NCBI GenBank assembly: GCA_036365455.1
Contig: JAWQUS010000017.1
Coordinates: 10,230,001 to 10,294,000 of the forward strand
Reading direction: 5' to 3'
Origin: Macrosoma leucophasiata
Lineage: Eukaryota > Arthropoda > Insecta > Lepidoptera > Hedylidae
DNA: 64,000 nucleotides
Each line of letters begins with the position of its first letter. Position 1 is the first letter of the stretch. The position numbers and the translations under genes were made by a program. Below are positions 31,661 to 43,526 of the stretch, in pieces. The notes under the pieces were generated by a model, which saw only the letters and a list, made by a program, of their open reading frames with translations, was not told the DNA's origin and searched no databases.

Positions 31661-31728
31661 ATTATAATGAATATTGAGCTTGCAATCTAGTGAAAATGGG
31701 AAAACAATATTAAGTGCCTATTAGGTAC

Positions 31729-32404
31729 CATGAAACACGAACACTTTTTCATAAATACAAGTCCACAGTGATTTGTACTTAAATATTAGTTTCATAAAGG
31801 ACCCAGGTGCAAACAATATCTCCACGTAGCAGGGAACGAAAAGTTAGCTTAAAATTTCATAGTGTCGGCCGTATCGTAGGTTAGCTGAAGGTTCACAATA
31901 AGAAAGAATGCAGCGTAAACAAAGCCTGAAGGCAAACAATTTGAGCCTCTCTTAATAGAATTCTGACGCGATGCCACCTTTCTTCAGTGTAAATACTTTA
32001 ATAATAATATTAATGGCAACCCATTATACGTCCCACTGCTGGGCACGAGTCTGTCCCTTTTTTGGGGGGAGGCCTGGAGCTTTCTCCACCACGCTGCTCC
32101 AATTCGGATTGGTGGAGATACGGGTTAGTGGCCAACCCGCTGTCGGATGTCTTCAAACCGCCCATAAGGCCTCCAACAAGATTTAACGACTGCTATCTAT
32201 CGATAGCATCTGAGACCGACGTCTTTACGTGCTCTCCGAAGCACGAAAACGCGCATTTTAATTTGCCACTAGAGGTCACCCATCACACACCCGACCGCGC
32301 CCGTAATGCTTAACCGAGTAGATTGCTTATAATCTACACCAGCCGCGGGGCCATGCGCGCTTAAAGATACTTTACGTCGTATATATTGAATCCGGACAAT
32401 ATTA
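31729..32404 (+). repeat. Direct duplication, right copy (occupied by family B)
   Basis: The same sequence as 30512-30843 with scattered substitutions, interrupted at 32001-32361. Confidence 0.88.
32001..32361 (-). mobile_element. Family B, full copy with readable target duplication
   Basis: Sense is minus: 5' end gcgcgcatggccccgcggct, 3' tail ATT-rich on the left. The target is duplicated as taaatacttta (31990-32000, one two-base loss) and taaagatacttta (32362-32374). The empty site is read directly in the left duplication copy. Confidence 0.9.
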
Positions 32405-33353
32405 TTTATTAAATACTTACCTAACGTAGGTATAAAGAGCTTGATATAATTATTTTAGTTATATTTTAATGAGGGGAAAGTAGTTTTAAAGTTTTTTTTT
32501 TTGACTATTTTTATGACAAACATTGATGTTAAGGGAGTATGTAGGTAGGTATACTGACTACGAAATAACACTTAAGTCTCAATTCAAAAGTGTTGCTGAT
32601 TAGACCACTGCCACTTACAATAGAGTTTCTTGCACATTAAGAAGGTACCTAAGAGATATTCTATTACGACAAAATACTGCTTGCCTATAATAAATTGGAA
32701 GCGGAGAATCGTGGGTGAAGTCATGTTACACACATATTACAATAACTATTAATAGGTATACACGACGAGGGAAGCAGAAAACATTTTTGCATTCCGTTGA
32801 GCAATCGATAAAGAGCTCATTACGCTAATAGCAACATAGAGAACGGCTGATTAATTAGAATCTAGCATCGGGAAAACGGCAATGTCAATAGTAACTCGAA
32901 ACCAAATCGAGAGTCTAAACAGTATAATCCTATATGATTGCTAATCAAATATCATTTGAAACGATAATCTATCGATTAATACAACGCTTCATTGAACTAT
33001 ACAGGCAGATATCAACCGCAAAATTATGTGTTCCATGAATGATATAATCACTGCGTGGCCGATTGGTCACAATGAATGTTCAATGAGCAATCACCGTGTT
33101 TGTTCGTATAATTGCAGCTCGTACCAATTTTTGACGTAACGTTTCATACACGTAACTTTTTTGTTGACTGATTGGACGCTATATTTTGAGATAAGTGTAT
33201 TATTGTTATAAATGTGTTATATATTCATTCACAAGTGGTTTTGTGGTAGCAGCCTACAAATATTAGAGATGGTAATTTTTATGTGGCTATTTCTCGTTTG
33301 ACAATGAAGTAATTTCTCATTCGTCATGTTGTACAATGCCACTTATGTATGTT
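32405..33353. other. Unassigned stretch
   Basis: AT-rich, apparently unique. No gene or repeat is recognised. Confidence 0.4.
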
Positions 33354-33530
33354 ATGTTGCCTTAGTAATCTAATGGCTGCAGGCAACTGCTGCTACGCAT
33401 AGGTCCTGGGTGAAATCCCTGGGTCGAGCGCTATTTATTTATTTATTTATGCTATTGGATTTTCAATATTTTCTGGACGTTTCCAGCACCAGACAATTCT
33501 CTTAGAGTGTATTTTATGGGCTCAAACAAA
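33354..33530 (+). mobile_element. SINE G, decayed copy with ATTT expansion
   Basis: ccttagtaatctaatggctg, aggtcctgggtgaaatccct and gggtcgagcgctat match the head. The body is broken by (attt)n at about 33432-33450 and then fades. Confidence 0.55.
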
Positions 33531-34813
33531 ATAATAAAAAAAAATAGACTTGTTACCTAAAATACTAGTATCATACAGATATACAGATTCAAGATTTTTG
33601 GATAAAGAGATGAGTTTAGATCAATCCAGAATGTTCAGTTCCTCTATTAAATCTCATCATATCTATTACATCACTTAAATTTTGTAGAGTTAAAAAAAAT
33701 TAAATTAGCTTTAGTCTGTGTACCGTACACAACCGTACACAAACTAAAATAAAGCACACATTCAAAAGTATTTTTTAAGGTAAATTATTTTTCAATCGTT
33801 CTTTTCCGTTATTGAAGTAGCTAAACCTCATTGCTGTTTAATTACAACGAAAAGTCCAACAATGATCGGAACAAACGTAGCATATTTATTTATACGCGCG
33901 GCCTTGTTGAAGGTAATTTTGTAAAGACAACAGCACAAAAGATAACGAGTGAAAGACTGGGATCGCTGAACCGAAAATAATTGATAATATAATTTAACAA
34001 GAAAGGATAATATCTCTCTGTCGCCCATCGCAATCTGTTCCGACAGGAACAAATATAGCCAAATTTGTCTTCTAATCTTGCGCTATTGATCCTATTACTA
34101 TTTTATAAATCAGGTTTTATTATTTATCGGGCAATCCGTGCGATATTATTAAATAAAAAACCTGTGCTTACTATAGCTCATATATTTTATGGCAGGTACT
34201 TATATTATATAATATTTCGTCTACATTTTAAATTAAGATGAGAAATGCTTTAAAATTGACATTGAATTTGATTCATTAGCAATCATGAAGTACATTCTCA
34301 AATTCTGGGAGTGACCCTGCGGATCTTATTGGTAATTGGAAAACAAAAATTATTGATTTTTTTTTCCCTTTCATGTTTATTTGCTTGTGTAATATTTTTA
34401 TTTATATTGAAAAGATGGATTTGTATTTAAGTCTTCATTTATTAATAGTGTTAATTTGGCGAGTTTGTTTAATGGCAACTTCTCACTTCTTAGGGTATGG
34501 AGAAAATGGAAAGTGCAAAAAATCACAATCTTTATACAAACGGGTTTCATTCTTGATATTGAACGTCGTCATATCTATTGTCTCGATATCGATATCTATT
34601 TGTATCGTTTTAGATACGTTGCTCGAAGGAACTGTTTCTTCCAACTTCGACGACCATTCCGATTTTTATAGCAGACATATATTTTTAAACACTTCCCTTA
34701 TATCCAAGATAAATACACCCATAATATGCCTCATCTCGATCCGAATCCGCTGACTTGTCGGCAACCAGTTTAACCGATTCCGCATCGTTACACATACGGA
34801 TTCCCTTAAATCA

Positions 34814-34940
34814 ATGTCGTCGAAAATCACGAAGCGTTGTGATTTTGATGAATCCGTCACCCGTCCAAACTGGGATGTCTGCATTTTGGCGTCCCTTCGG
34901 AGGGTAGATACCGCAGCTTACGGTCGATCAAGCAAGAGTT
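34814..34940 (+). CDS. Possible first coding exon, unidentified
   Basis: An ATG at 34814 opens 42 codons (CDFDESVTRPNWDVCILAS and RRVDTAAYGRSSKS visible) ending at a consensus GTAAGT donor (34941). A stop lies in frame just upstream of the ATG. The region is GC-richer than its surroundings and overlaps no recognised repeat. A 72-codon minus frame overlaps it, so strand and reality are open. Product unknown. Confidence 0.25.
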
Positions 34941-35129
34941 GTAAGTATGAAAATGTTATTTATTAGATCACTAGCGACGTGTCCTTGTAATGTATCAAAT
35001 TGAATATCTGGAAAAACACATAGGTACTATCGGATAACTCGCCGCTTGACTACAAGGGTACCTTATGCGATGGTAATATAAGCTACATTTGTCTGATTTA
35101 GGATAATCGGATATTCCCCGACTGGCACC

Positions 35130-35180
35130 TACCTGTCTTTCTTTCAAAATAAATGTTTTCTTTCTTTCTTTCTGTCTTTA
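35130..35180 (+). repeat. Possible LINE 3' tail (TTTC microsatellite)
   Basis: caaaataaatgttttctttc followed by tttctttctttctgtc resembles a polyadenylation-like AATAAA and simple-repeat tail of a jockey/CR1-type LINE. The 3' UTR would lie upstream to about 34960. Confidence 0.4.
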
Positions 35181-35435
35181 ATATTATGATACTAACATTA
35201 CTACTGACATTTTAATCATAAATCAATGTAATCTATATCTCATTCTAAAAGAACTGTATGTTTTTATGAGAATAAAGATCTTTAAAGCTAACCTATGATA
35301 ACTGGAGATGTTGGTAACTTTAATTGCATTTTTTCGTTTGTTTGAGAAGCGCTCCCAAAGATTATTGCGATATAATATTTGCATAATTTATATAATTATA
35401 TAACATATATTTATATAATTTTTTTTGTTAGTGGA

Positions 35436-35612
35436 GATAGAAAGTAACGTCCCCCTTTCCCTGTATCTCACTTACTTTTGCTGTCATCGACTTCTTCGCG
35501 ATGGTGTATTCAGTACCTTTTTAAAATTTTATGGCGGAAAAAATGGTTGGAACAAAAAAAAATATGGGTCGAATTGAGAACCTCGTCCTTTTTGAAGTCG
35601 GTTAACAATAAT
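35436..35612 (+). mobile_element. Repeat M (gaagtcggtta-ended)
   Basis: gtggagatagaaagtaacgt through tggcggaaaaaatggttgga to cctttttgaagtcggttaac. A noncoding dispersed repeat end, with a partial relative at about 25975-26030. Confidence 0.5.
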
Positions 35613-36364
35613 ATAGGTATTTGTAAATGTATCGCTTGATAACTTTTCGTGATAAAAACATCATCATGTTCCGTATCTCAAAAATAAGAACGGTATCTTC
35701 ACTGTACGTGTACGGGCCTAAAAACTTTTTCATGAACAGTGCTTAAATATTACGGATCGTAAAGAACATTTTTTTGTTATTGAAAATATGTTGCGGTCAC
35801 CGGAGTAAAAAGGATATTTCCTGCCAACAGTAGATGCCAACAGTAAAAACCCTCTATACCGAACTCGAATTAAAAACTTTTCATTCTGGGGAGAGGCATA
35901 AATATTTTAAGCATCGTGATATTTTATTTAAGTTCTCAAAATAATATTTCAAATTGTTTTCAACTTAAACCTTCAGCTAATGTAAGTGTGGATTTACCTA
36001 CAGTTTTCAAAAAAAAGTAATTTGTGGTAAATATCAAAATACATGCAATTGAAAAACGAGATATATACAATATCACTTACATTTAGGGTTAACCTAAGTA
36101 ACATAATAATATTATACAGCTATTATAGTTAAGCGACATAGAGCCAGATATAATCCTCATGCGGCTACGAAATTCGCCAACCCTATGAAACTGGGTCCTC
36201 GCAATCTCGAAAATTAGAGGAATCTCTTGTTTGTGTTTAGGATAATGTAATACACATGAAGTAATTTTGAGTGTAGCGATAACATATCTTCGGATACTGA
36301 TTTTACCATAAATAAATCTACCCTTTCGAGACTGGGTCCTGAGAACGTTTTCAAAATATTGTTA
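35613..36364. other. Unassigned stretch
   Basis: AT-rich; a repeated aactgggtcctcg / gactgggtcctga motif at about 36188 and 36330 is the only internal echo seen. Confidence 0.4.
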
Positions 36365-36677
36365 TATGTAACGATAGTGGCCAACAAGCATGCAGATCAC
36401 ATGGATGTTAAGTGATTAATGTAGCTTATAGACATTTACACAAAAAAAAGGGGTCAAATTGCAGATGCGATGCCACTTCTGAGTCCTAAGTTATTACAAC
36501 TTTGTGATGTATGGCACATTTCTAACCAGCGTGGTAAGTAAGTAAGTAACTGATAATAGTATTCCAATGTTAGCAGCGTGTGTGCTCGATGGCGTAGGGC
36601 AGACAATTAATGCATTAACTTCTTTATTCATTTTACATTGCAATCGCTCATGGGCGCAAAATATTATTATATTTTTT

Positions 36678-36955
36678 TTATGTAATGAAAGTGGCAAACA
36701 AACATGCAGTTCACATTGATGTTAAGTGATGACTGCAGCCTATAGACACCACACAAAGACCAGAGGTCAAAATGCAGTTGCGTTACCACTCCCGCGGCCT
36801 AGGGTGATATGCCTCTGTGCCGGCAATTACAGGGCCGTACCACCTGACCGGAACACGATTGTGCTGAACACTACAATTGAGAGGCAAGTATTTTGGGTAA
36901 TGCGGTGGTGCCTACGCCCGCAAGCCCCGTCACTGAAGCTCTACCACTAGTGAAA
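36678..36955 (-). mobile_element. SINE-like family A, full-length copy
   Basis: ttttttatgtaatgaaagtg to aagctctaccactagtgaaa on +. A decayed A fragment precedes it at 36365-36500. Confidence 0.8.
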
Positions 36956-36967
36956 AATTATTAACGA

Positions 36968-37078
36968 ATCTTTTTAAAATTTAGTAATTAAAGAAAAAAC
37001 GCAAAGAAAAATTTGACTTCGGGCAGGAATTGAACCTTCGGCTTGGTTGCCGACTAAAGTTCACTCGCATTGCAAAAA
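36968..37078 (-). mobile_element. tRNA-like unit T2, truncated copy
   Basis: taattaaagaaaaaacgcaa, gacttcgggcaggaattgaa and ttcactcgcattgcaaaaaa match the minus orientation of T2 (27690-27785) with its middle scrambled. Confidence 0.5.
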
Positions 37079-37714
37079 ATAAATTGTACAATTTTTGAAA
37101 TTTACCATTTGCTTGGACATCCAAATTTTAAGAAGGTTAGTTCATTATTATTTGATGAACATTTGTTACAAACATTAATTAATCCCTAGACCCGTATCCT
37201 TTATACAGGGAAAATATTTGCAGCCTCTGAATCTTTTCGTTATTATACTTTCTCTAATTATTTGTTCCAATCATGAACAGAGTCCCGCAATTAAGCTTCT
37301 AACTATACTCTGGCAACTCACCGAGTGCCTTAAGGTACCGACCGGCCTTAGGCTTCGAATGCACTGATAATCTTTTTTTTAAATTGGACCGACGCATACA
37401 ACTCTTGATGTAGTATATTGTCTATTTCACCAGAGAAGCGGTGAGCTCAGGTTCTTAGCCTAAATATATGCCTGCCTATGACACATGCATAATTTTACAA
37501 GTTTAATGACTATTAGTCATTTAATATGCAACAGTAACACTCAAACGATCTTTCAGTGTGCCAAATGTAATATCAGCAAATCTACCGCCTAACAGTGAAT
37601 GACAAAGAATGTCCCATATTTTTTTGTTTTGTCTTATCTTGCCGTTTGTAAAAGAAAGTATGGAACATTCTGTTGATACCTATTTTTATCGTTAAGTATT
37701 TTTGGACTATTATT

Positions 37715-37862
37715 TATTTTATTTTGTTTACTTTGACATATTAATCAACGCATCAGTTGTTATTCGCTTTAATTTTATATTTGTAATTTGACCTATCACA
37801 AGCAAATTCTATTATTTCCAAGTGATTAAATGAATTTTTGAGTTTGAGTTTGAGTTTGAACG
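37715..37862 (+). mobile_element. LINE 3' end with TTTGAG tail
   Basis: gtgattaaatgaatttttga followed by four copies of TTTGAG. The arrangement parallels the aataaatgcttttgactttg tail of the LINE at 48189-51562, suggesting a 5'-truncated 3' UTR of a similar LINE. Confidence 0.55.
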
Positions 37863-38091
37863 CATTTAACTTGGCTAGTTTTATGGTTTTATTATGTCAT
37901 TTCCTACAGACTGTAAAAGCAATATCAATAACCTAATCATCGTTATCGCTCTCTTATCACATGCAACAGCAGTAAAGTCAGATAAATTATCACTAGATGA
38001 AACGAACGGGTAATGTGAAATCATAATAATATACAGTGCTCAACAATAGCTATTGCAGATTAGGAGCCTAGGAAGGAGACTTCGGCTTATT

Positions 38092-38295
38092 TCGGGTCTG
38101 TAGAGCGTTATCTCTTTCGCACCGTACCTATTTGATGTTTGTCAACCATATTGATCAAGTTTTGACCAATACCGGACCGTCAGTGCTTACGTAGGCAGTG
38201 TGCAACAGAGATAACGCTCTACGAAGTCGAAACAAGCCGATCGTTTCTTTCGCAGGCCCGATGTGCAATATTAATTGATGAGTACTGTAAGTACC
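38092..38295. mobile_element. MITE 2, second copy
   Basis: TIRs: tcggcttatttcgggtctgt and the reverse complement of the right end, tcggcttgtttcgacttcgt, both followed by agagcgttatctc. The shared sequence continues to 38295 (gatgtgcaatattaattgat), the same block that is tandemly duplicated at 12449-12600. Confidence 0.75.
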
Positions 38296-39659
38296 TCAGA
38301 CAGAACAAAACTTTAGCGATTTAGTTAGGCGGTCCGATCGCAGGTTCTATGCGTTCCGGGAGGCGCCTGTTAATGTAAGCGTAGCCTAACGGTTTACTCT
38401 TAGAAAATGAACGTAAAAAGGCAATGCGTGTATTTAACTGCGCGGTAGGTCGAGTGTTTCAACTTTATGGCTCGTAAATTTGAAGTAGTAGCCCCTGTCA
38501 GTAATTTGATTCGAAATGAGATGTGCTATTTAATTAACTGCAATGGAAACATGTTGTTGTAATTGTTTGATTGCTAATTCATGCGATGATTTAACTGGAA
38601 TGAAATAATTATTTAACGTTAATGAAAATACAGCAGGCTATAAACATAACCATATTCAACTATGACTCGTAATGTAGATAATAGTTGATTGCCTTAAAGC
38701 TTAGGGTATTAAAATGGCCCGTGTTATTTAATAAATTTTAATCTTGTGATGAAGACTTAAAGAGAAAACGAAACCCAAAAGAAAATAGGTAATATGCAGT
38801 TGTGCCATACAATTTTAAGATCCGCCAGAGATTATGTGAGCTCCACTTTAGCAAACAACCACGAACTAAGCTAGTTTTTTAAAATCACTAGCTGACCCGG
38901 CATTCGTCATTCTGCCATACTAAATTAAAGCAAAAGCCATTTCATTTCAAAAAATAAAAAAATAAAAAACATCAAAGGCGTCTTTTTTTTATTTTTTATT
39001 ATGGTATCGCTATTACGCATATTGCCAGTGTCAAGTAAAACGATATTTCGTATTTATTTAAGCAGCGTAAAAGTTAGTATAATATAGTCAGTCAATTATT
39101 CATTAGGTATGACAGTCAAGTAAGTTACAGTCAAATTATTCGAGTAAAGTGATGGCTACTTTACCAGAACATTTACAATGAAGTTTTGGAAGCAACCTGA
39201 AAGGTCGTGTTTTCGCACTGTTATTCTATTCCACTATACACGGGCACTGTAATAAACCTGTAGCAAACAAAATGCCACCAACTATATTCAAAATATAACT
39301 TAAAAATACACCAAGAAAATGAAATAAAATAAGAGCACCACACGCCACTTTCAAGGTTCCCGCCAAAACTCCAAACGCGTCTTATAATCGGTGTAAGCAT
39401 AGCTTTTGAATGGTTTTTGATAAAAAAAAAAGTTTAAATGAAAAAAAAAAAATACCAGACTAAACTGATTTTTATGAAAACTTTCACTTACGTAATCGAA
39501 AGCGGTAGGTACGTATTAGATTGAAATGATAGGAAGTTTATTTGAAAAATGTTAACCGATTTTAATGAAATCATTCTTAATTGTAAATAATGAAATACTT
39601 GTTTCATATTTTTGATTTATGTCTAAAAGTGAAATATGGGGTGTGAAAGTTTGTATAAT
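38296..39659. other. Mostly unassigned, with a decayed C-type end
   Basis: actagctgacccggcattcg at 38887 is the end motif of repeat C in reverse; the body behind it is too decayed to follow. The rest is AT-rich with long A runs near 39420-39450. No gene is recognised. Confidence 0.4.
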
Positions 39660-39860
39660 ATACTAGCGGCCCGCCCCTGCTTCGCCCGCCCTGCCTCGTT
39701 CCTATTAGTCATAGCGTGATGATATATAGCCTTAAGCCTTTCTTGATAAATGGACTGTCTGACACTGAAAGAATTTTTCAAATCGGACCCGTAGTTTTTG
39801 AGATTAGCGCGTTAAAACAAACAAACAAACTCTTCATCTTCATAATATTAGTTTAGATTA
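39660..39860 (-). mobile_element. E/J-type dispersed retroelement end
   Basis: actagcggcccgcccctgct, tcgcccgccctgcc, aaatcggacccgtagttttt and aaacaaacaaacaaac in the usual order. A small J remnant (cagacggagtcgcgggcaaa) follows at about 39860-39895. Confidence 0.55.
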
Positions 39861-40424
39861 CGAATTCCCCGCAGACGGAGTCGCGGGCAAAGGTTAATAC
39901 TCAAAATAAATTACCAACCACTACCGACAAACAAACACAATCCTTTCCTTTTCGAAAAAAAGATTAAAACAGGGACGATGACCTATGTCACAATGTGCAT
40001 TCTAGCGTTTATTTTACCTCACAGGGAAGTAAAACCGAATGTTTTCAACGCATTCATGAGACATTCCCCTGTTTTTCCTACTTTTTTACGTACAACCAAA
40101 GGTCTATTTATTCCTATTTTTTTAGATCGGCAAAAGCGCTCAGTTCTCGTCGTCGGATATATTACCAACATACATAAAACGTAATTTAGGACTAAAAATT
40201 TTGAGCTCTAAAACGAACTGAAAGCACCACTGTATTTGTATGAAGCTGCTAAATCAATATGTGACCGACGAACTAATTTTCAAAAGTTTCAAAAGAGTCC
40301 TCCGTTGTAAATACAAACTGTACATATGTTGTTTTTACTCACCTTTTTTACTCTAACTAGGTTCTCATTCGTTGCTAGCCAGCATTGTAAATGAAAAAAA
40401 AATATTTAAAAAATACTGTGAATA

Positions 40425-40520
40425 GAATCTTAGGCTTCAAGGCCTTATAAGATCACTCGTGCCTCCGTCTGTCCGTCATTTGTTCCGAAAGTAGAAGACC
40501 GATTAAGTTGAAATATAAAT
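40425..40520 (+). repeat. Repeat D fragment
   Basis: ctccgtctgtccgtcatttg and gaccgattaagttgaaat correspond to the 5' part of repeat D (5880-5950). A run of A/T follows. Confidence 0.45.
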
Positions 40521-40910
40521 GTGAAAGTATGGATGTTTTGTTTATTGCTCAATCATGCTTAAGCGGCTGGACAGATTTCGATGACATTTTGTACTGTAAT
40601 TGGGTTTTTCAAAAAAAAAAAATTTTGGCGATAAATATAAAGATTATATGTATATACCTAAGTTTTATAACAAAACTATTTAATATTTTGCAATAATTCA
40701 TAAGTTATATCAAAATAAAAATAAGTTTTTGAATCCAGTACCGACAGACACGCCGACAGCTCCCGAACCAACCCGAGTGCATGTGACGTCATAATGTTCG
40801 TTTCCACTCATAGCAATTGATACAGAGACAATACGTACAGTGTTTTATTTCTTCTGTATATATAATTAATTCTGTTGACATTGATATAAAAACACAAATT
40901 TATATTGAAA

Positions 40911-41088
40911 ATGTCGAATCTTAAGAGTTATCGTTCTTGTTTTGTACCATTATGTACGAATACTACAAAAACAAATGTTTTTAAATGATCCCCAACATGA
41001 AAAACATCGAAATAAATGGTTTCAAGCAGTGCACCGTGATAATCCCAAAACAAAATCTATTTTTTTTTGTTGTGAAGATCATTTCGAT
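40911..41088 (+). pseudogene. THAP-type zinc-finger first exon, frameshifted
   Basis: The ATG at 40911 opens MSNLKSYRSCFVPLCTNTT, which gives the C-x4-C half of a THAP (C2CH) finger, then hits TGA at 40986. In the +1 frame the module continues as WFQAVHRDNP and FFCCEDHFD, supplying the invariant tryptophan and the C-x2-H half. A consensus GTAAGT donor follows directly (41089), just where THAP first exons often end. THAP fingers bind DNA and occur in host proteins and in P-like or PIF-associated transposon proteins. The frameshift and the lack of a visible second exon suggest a relic. A repeat H copy occupies the presumed intron. Confidence 0.75.
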
Positions 41089-41126
41089 GTAAGTACGAGT
41101 ATTTCATAACATTGTTTTTATTACTT

Positions 41127-41705
41127 ACTAGCTGTGCCCGCGACTTCGTCCACGTGAGAAAAAATACGATTGTTCAGTATTTACCCGGATGAAGTCGTGG
41201 CCGCTACGCTAGTATAAAAGTAGCCTAAGTTACTCTATATTACATCAGCTATCTGCCAGTGAAAGTCCCGTCAAAATCGGAGACACTCAAATTCTATTTA
41301 TTTGTATGTAGGTATGTATGTATGTATGGAGATAAAAGTAGCCAATGTTACTCCTAATATTACATCAGCTACCTTCCCGTGGGAGTCCCGTCAAAGTTGG
41401 ATACACTCCAATTCTACTTATTTGTATGTAGGTATTTATATATGTATGGATGTACGGAGATAAAAGTAGCCTAGGTTACTCCTTATCGCATCAGCTATCT
41501 GCCAGTGAAAGTCTGGTCAAAATCGGTCCAGCCGTTCCATAGATTAGCCTCGCCAAACAGGCAGACAGACAGACAGACAAAAATTGTAAAAAAAATGTTA
41601 TTTTGGTATATGTACCGTGTATACATACATATGCGTTTAGTAAAAAGCGGTTATTTAATATTACAAACAGACACTCCATTTTTATTTATTTGTATAGATA
41701 TGTAT
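41127..41705 (+). mobile_element. Repeat H, copy 3 (longest)
   Basis: Hairpin head 41127-41213, then about three tandem subunits (from about 41214, 41336 and 41464) and the tail cggtccagccgttccatag, cagacagacagacagac, tatgtaccgtgtatacatac. Very similar to 9814-10325, with one more subunit. Confidence 0.78.
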
Positions 41706-42436
41706 AGATTAAACTAACTTACTTACTTTCGAACTTAAGCAGAATTGAACCGAACATCATTTGTCAAAAAATTGGTTGTCATAAAAGGCTGATTGGTCTG
41801 TGTCATAAATATAATATATCAACATCAGGAATATTATCAGACCTAGCCTTTATAAATCCTTTGTCACACATACCTACACGGAATCAACTAACACAATTTT
41901 CTAGCAATTTCGATATTATTGTCAAGTTACATGTAGGTTATTGCCGTAAACGTTGTGCTATTCTTGAACAGCTATAACATTATGACGTCACAATTAGGGA
42001 TAACCAATCGTGGCGCGTTCATAGTCACGTGATTTTTATTTAAATTTTATCAACTTTTAATTGCTGATAATTAAATGAAAAAAATTTTTTTTTCAGTTTT
42101 TCGCATGACACCTCAATATAATTAAAAACGAAGTTTTATAAAACACAAAAAAACACAATACATTTTTTATTTTCAAATTCCCAATTGTATGCAGTATATA
42201 TTAATATAGTTAAAGTAATTTAGAACCAGAAATTAGAACTCTAAAATGAACAGAAAGCACCTATGTCAAATCAATAAGTACCTATCCGACGAAATAATTT
42301 CGAAATAAAAATAAAATAAAATAAAGAAAAATACTTTTAAGGCTGGGGATTTTTTAACCTAAACTCGTTTAATAGAGAAAGCTGTGAGGACCACTATCGG
42401 GTCACTATTAAATTATGATGATTATCTTTAATACTG

Positions 42437-42474
42437 TTATTTTCCAACATAATGAATATTATGTTGGAAAATAA
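42437..42474. repeat. Perfect 17-bp hairpin, 4-nt loop
   Basis: ttattttccaacataat (42437-42453) and attatgttggaaaataa (42458-42474) are exact reverse complements. Confidence 0.88.
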
Positions 42475-42711
42475 TACATGAAAAATATTGGCAGGACCGG
42501 TCTTACCTTTCTAAACTGCCAATTTCGTAGTGACGTGATAATATTGCATATCACTGAAAGTTAATATTTACTTGGCTTTGTAACTTCTATCCTAAGTGTA
42601 CCATCGCACTTACAATTTGAGTTACAATTTGACTTTGGTCTCAAGTGTTAAGTGTAATATATAATGTAGAACATAATAATGCGGAGTACAACAGGGTTCT
42701 GCGGTCTTATT

Positions 42712-42950
42712 TCAAAGTTTCTGTGTATGTTGGATCTTATCCGCTTGTAATTTGGCCCGTTTTGGATGCGGGCAGGAGTCTTTCATGTTTGTACGAACTT
42801 TAATGTCGGGAAGTTTCACAATTTGGACCAAGCGAGCCAAACTAATTAAGCCGATTTCTGTACAGTTACCAAGGTGCTTGGTGTGAATATGACGGATCAA
42901 ATTGGTTATTCATTAGATTGAGATGAGAAAAGCTTAAAAGTTTTACTTTC
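42712..42950 (-). pseudogene. Possible BED/C2H2-type zinc-finger relic
   Basis: On the minus strand TNLIRHIHTKHL has the spacing L-x2-H-x4-H typical of the second half of a BED finger, common at the N-terminus of hAT transposases and derived ZBED proteins. A phenylalanine/serine stretch upstream is in another frame and the expected cysteines are not seen, so the copy is damaged. The downstream 45 residues are unremarkable. Weak. Confidence 0.3.
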
Positions 42951-43107
42951 AGGTGATTAAAAAAAAAAATACATAAAACAGAAAAGCTAGCTGATTGCAA
43001 AGACACGTTCAATTCGCCAATCTAGTGCGCAAGCTGAATTAAACAATATTTGACCAGTTTTATCAGCTATGTTATAAATTTTACTAACTCACACATCATT
43101 CAACATA

Positions 43108-43335
43108 ATTTTTTACTGGTGGTAAAGCTCTAATGACGGATCTCGCGGGCGTATGTACCACCGCATTACCTCTTTAAGTCGCTAAATGTTAGTGTTCAGC
43201 ACTATCGTGCTCCGGTTAGATGGTAATGTGTCCAGTAATAACTACACAAAGATATAATAACTAGGTTCTTGTGTGGATGTCTATAGACTGCAGTCATCAC
43301 TTTACATCAATTTGAACTTCATGATTGGTACATTA
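43108..43335 (+). mobile_element. SINE-like family A, decayed copy
   Basis: ttttactggtggtaaagctc, cgcattacctctttaagtcg, cactatcgtgctccggttag. Shortened in the middle. Confidence 0.65.
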
Positions 43336-43386
43336 AAAAAAATAGATTTTTTTGGAAAACCTATTATTATAGCCTTTAGACATTTA

Positions 43387-43526
43387 CCCCCCTATTCATA
43401 AACGTATTTTAGCTAAAGTGTTGCTAATCTCTCCTTTGTCTTTTTCTATCCTGCACATTTGACAATGCAACTGACAAAGCATTGTATAGCTAAAACGTAT
43501 CTAATATACGTTTATGAATAAGGGGG
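43387..43526. mobile_element. MITE P, copy 1
   Basis: TIRs ccccctattcataaacgtat and reverse complement ccccttattcataaacgtat, flanked by TA on both sides (43385-43386, 43527-43528). About 140 bp, noncoding. Confidence 0.8.

Noticed and set aside
34373..34753. 126-codon hydrophobic plus frame as a membrane protein
   Set aside because: Composition follows the AT bias (Ile, Ser, Leu), there is no recognisable family, and another frame in the same region fits exon signals better.
40774..40800. cAMP-response-element site TGACGTCA as a functional promoter signal
   Set aside because: It is a single short palindrome with no supporting promoter features, better considered with its inverted partner near 41980 as a possible element end.
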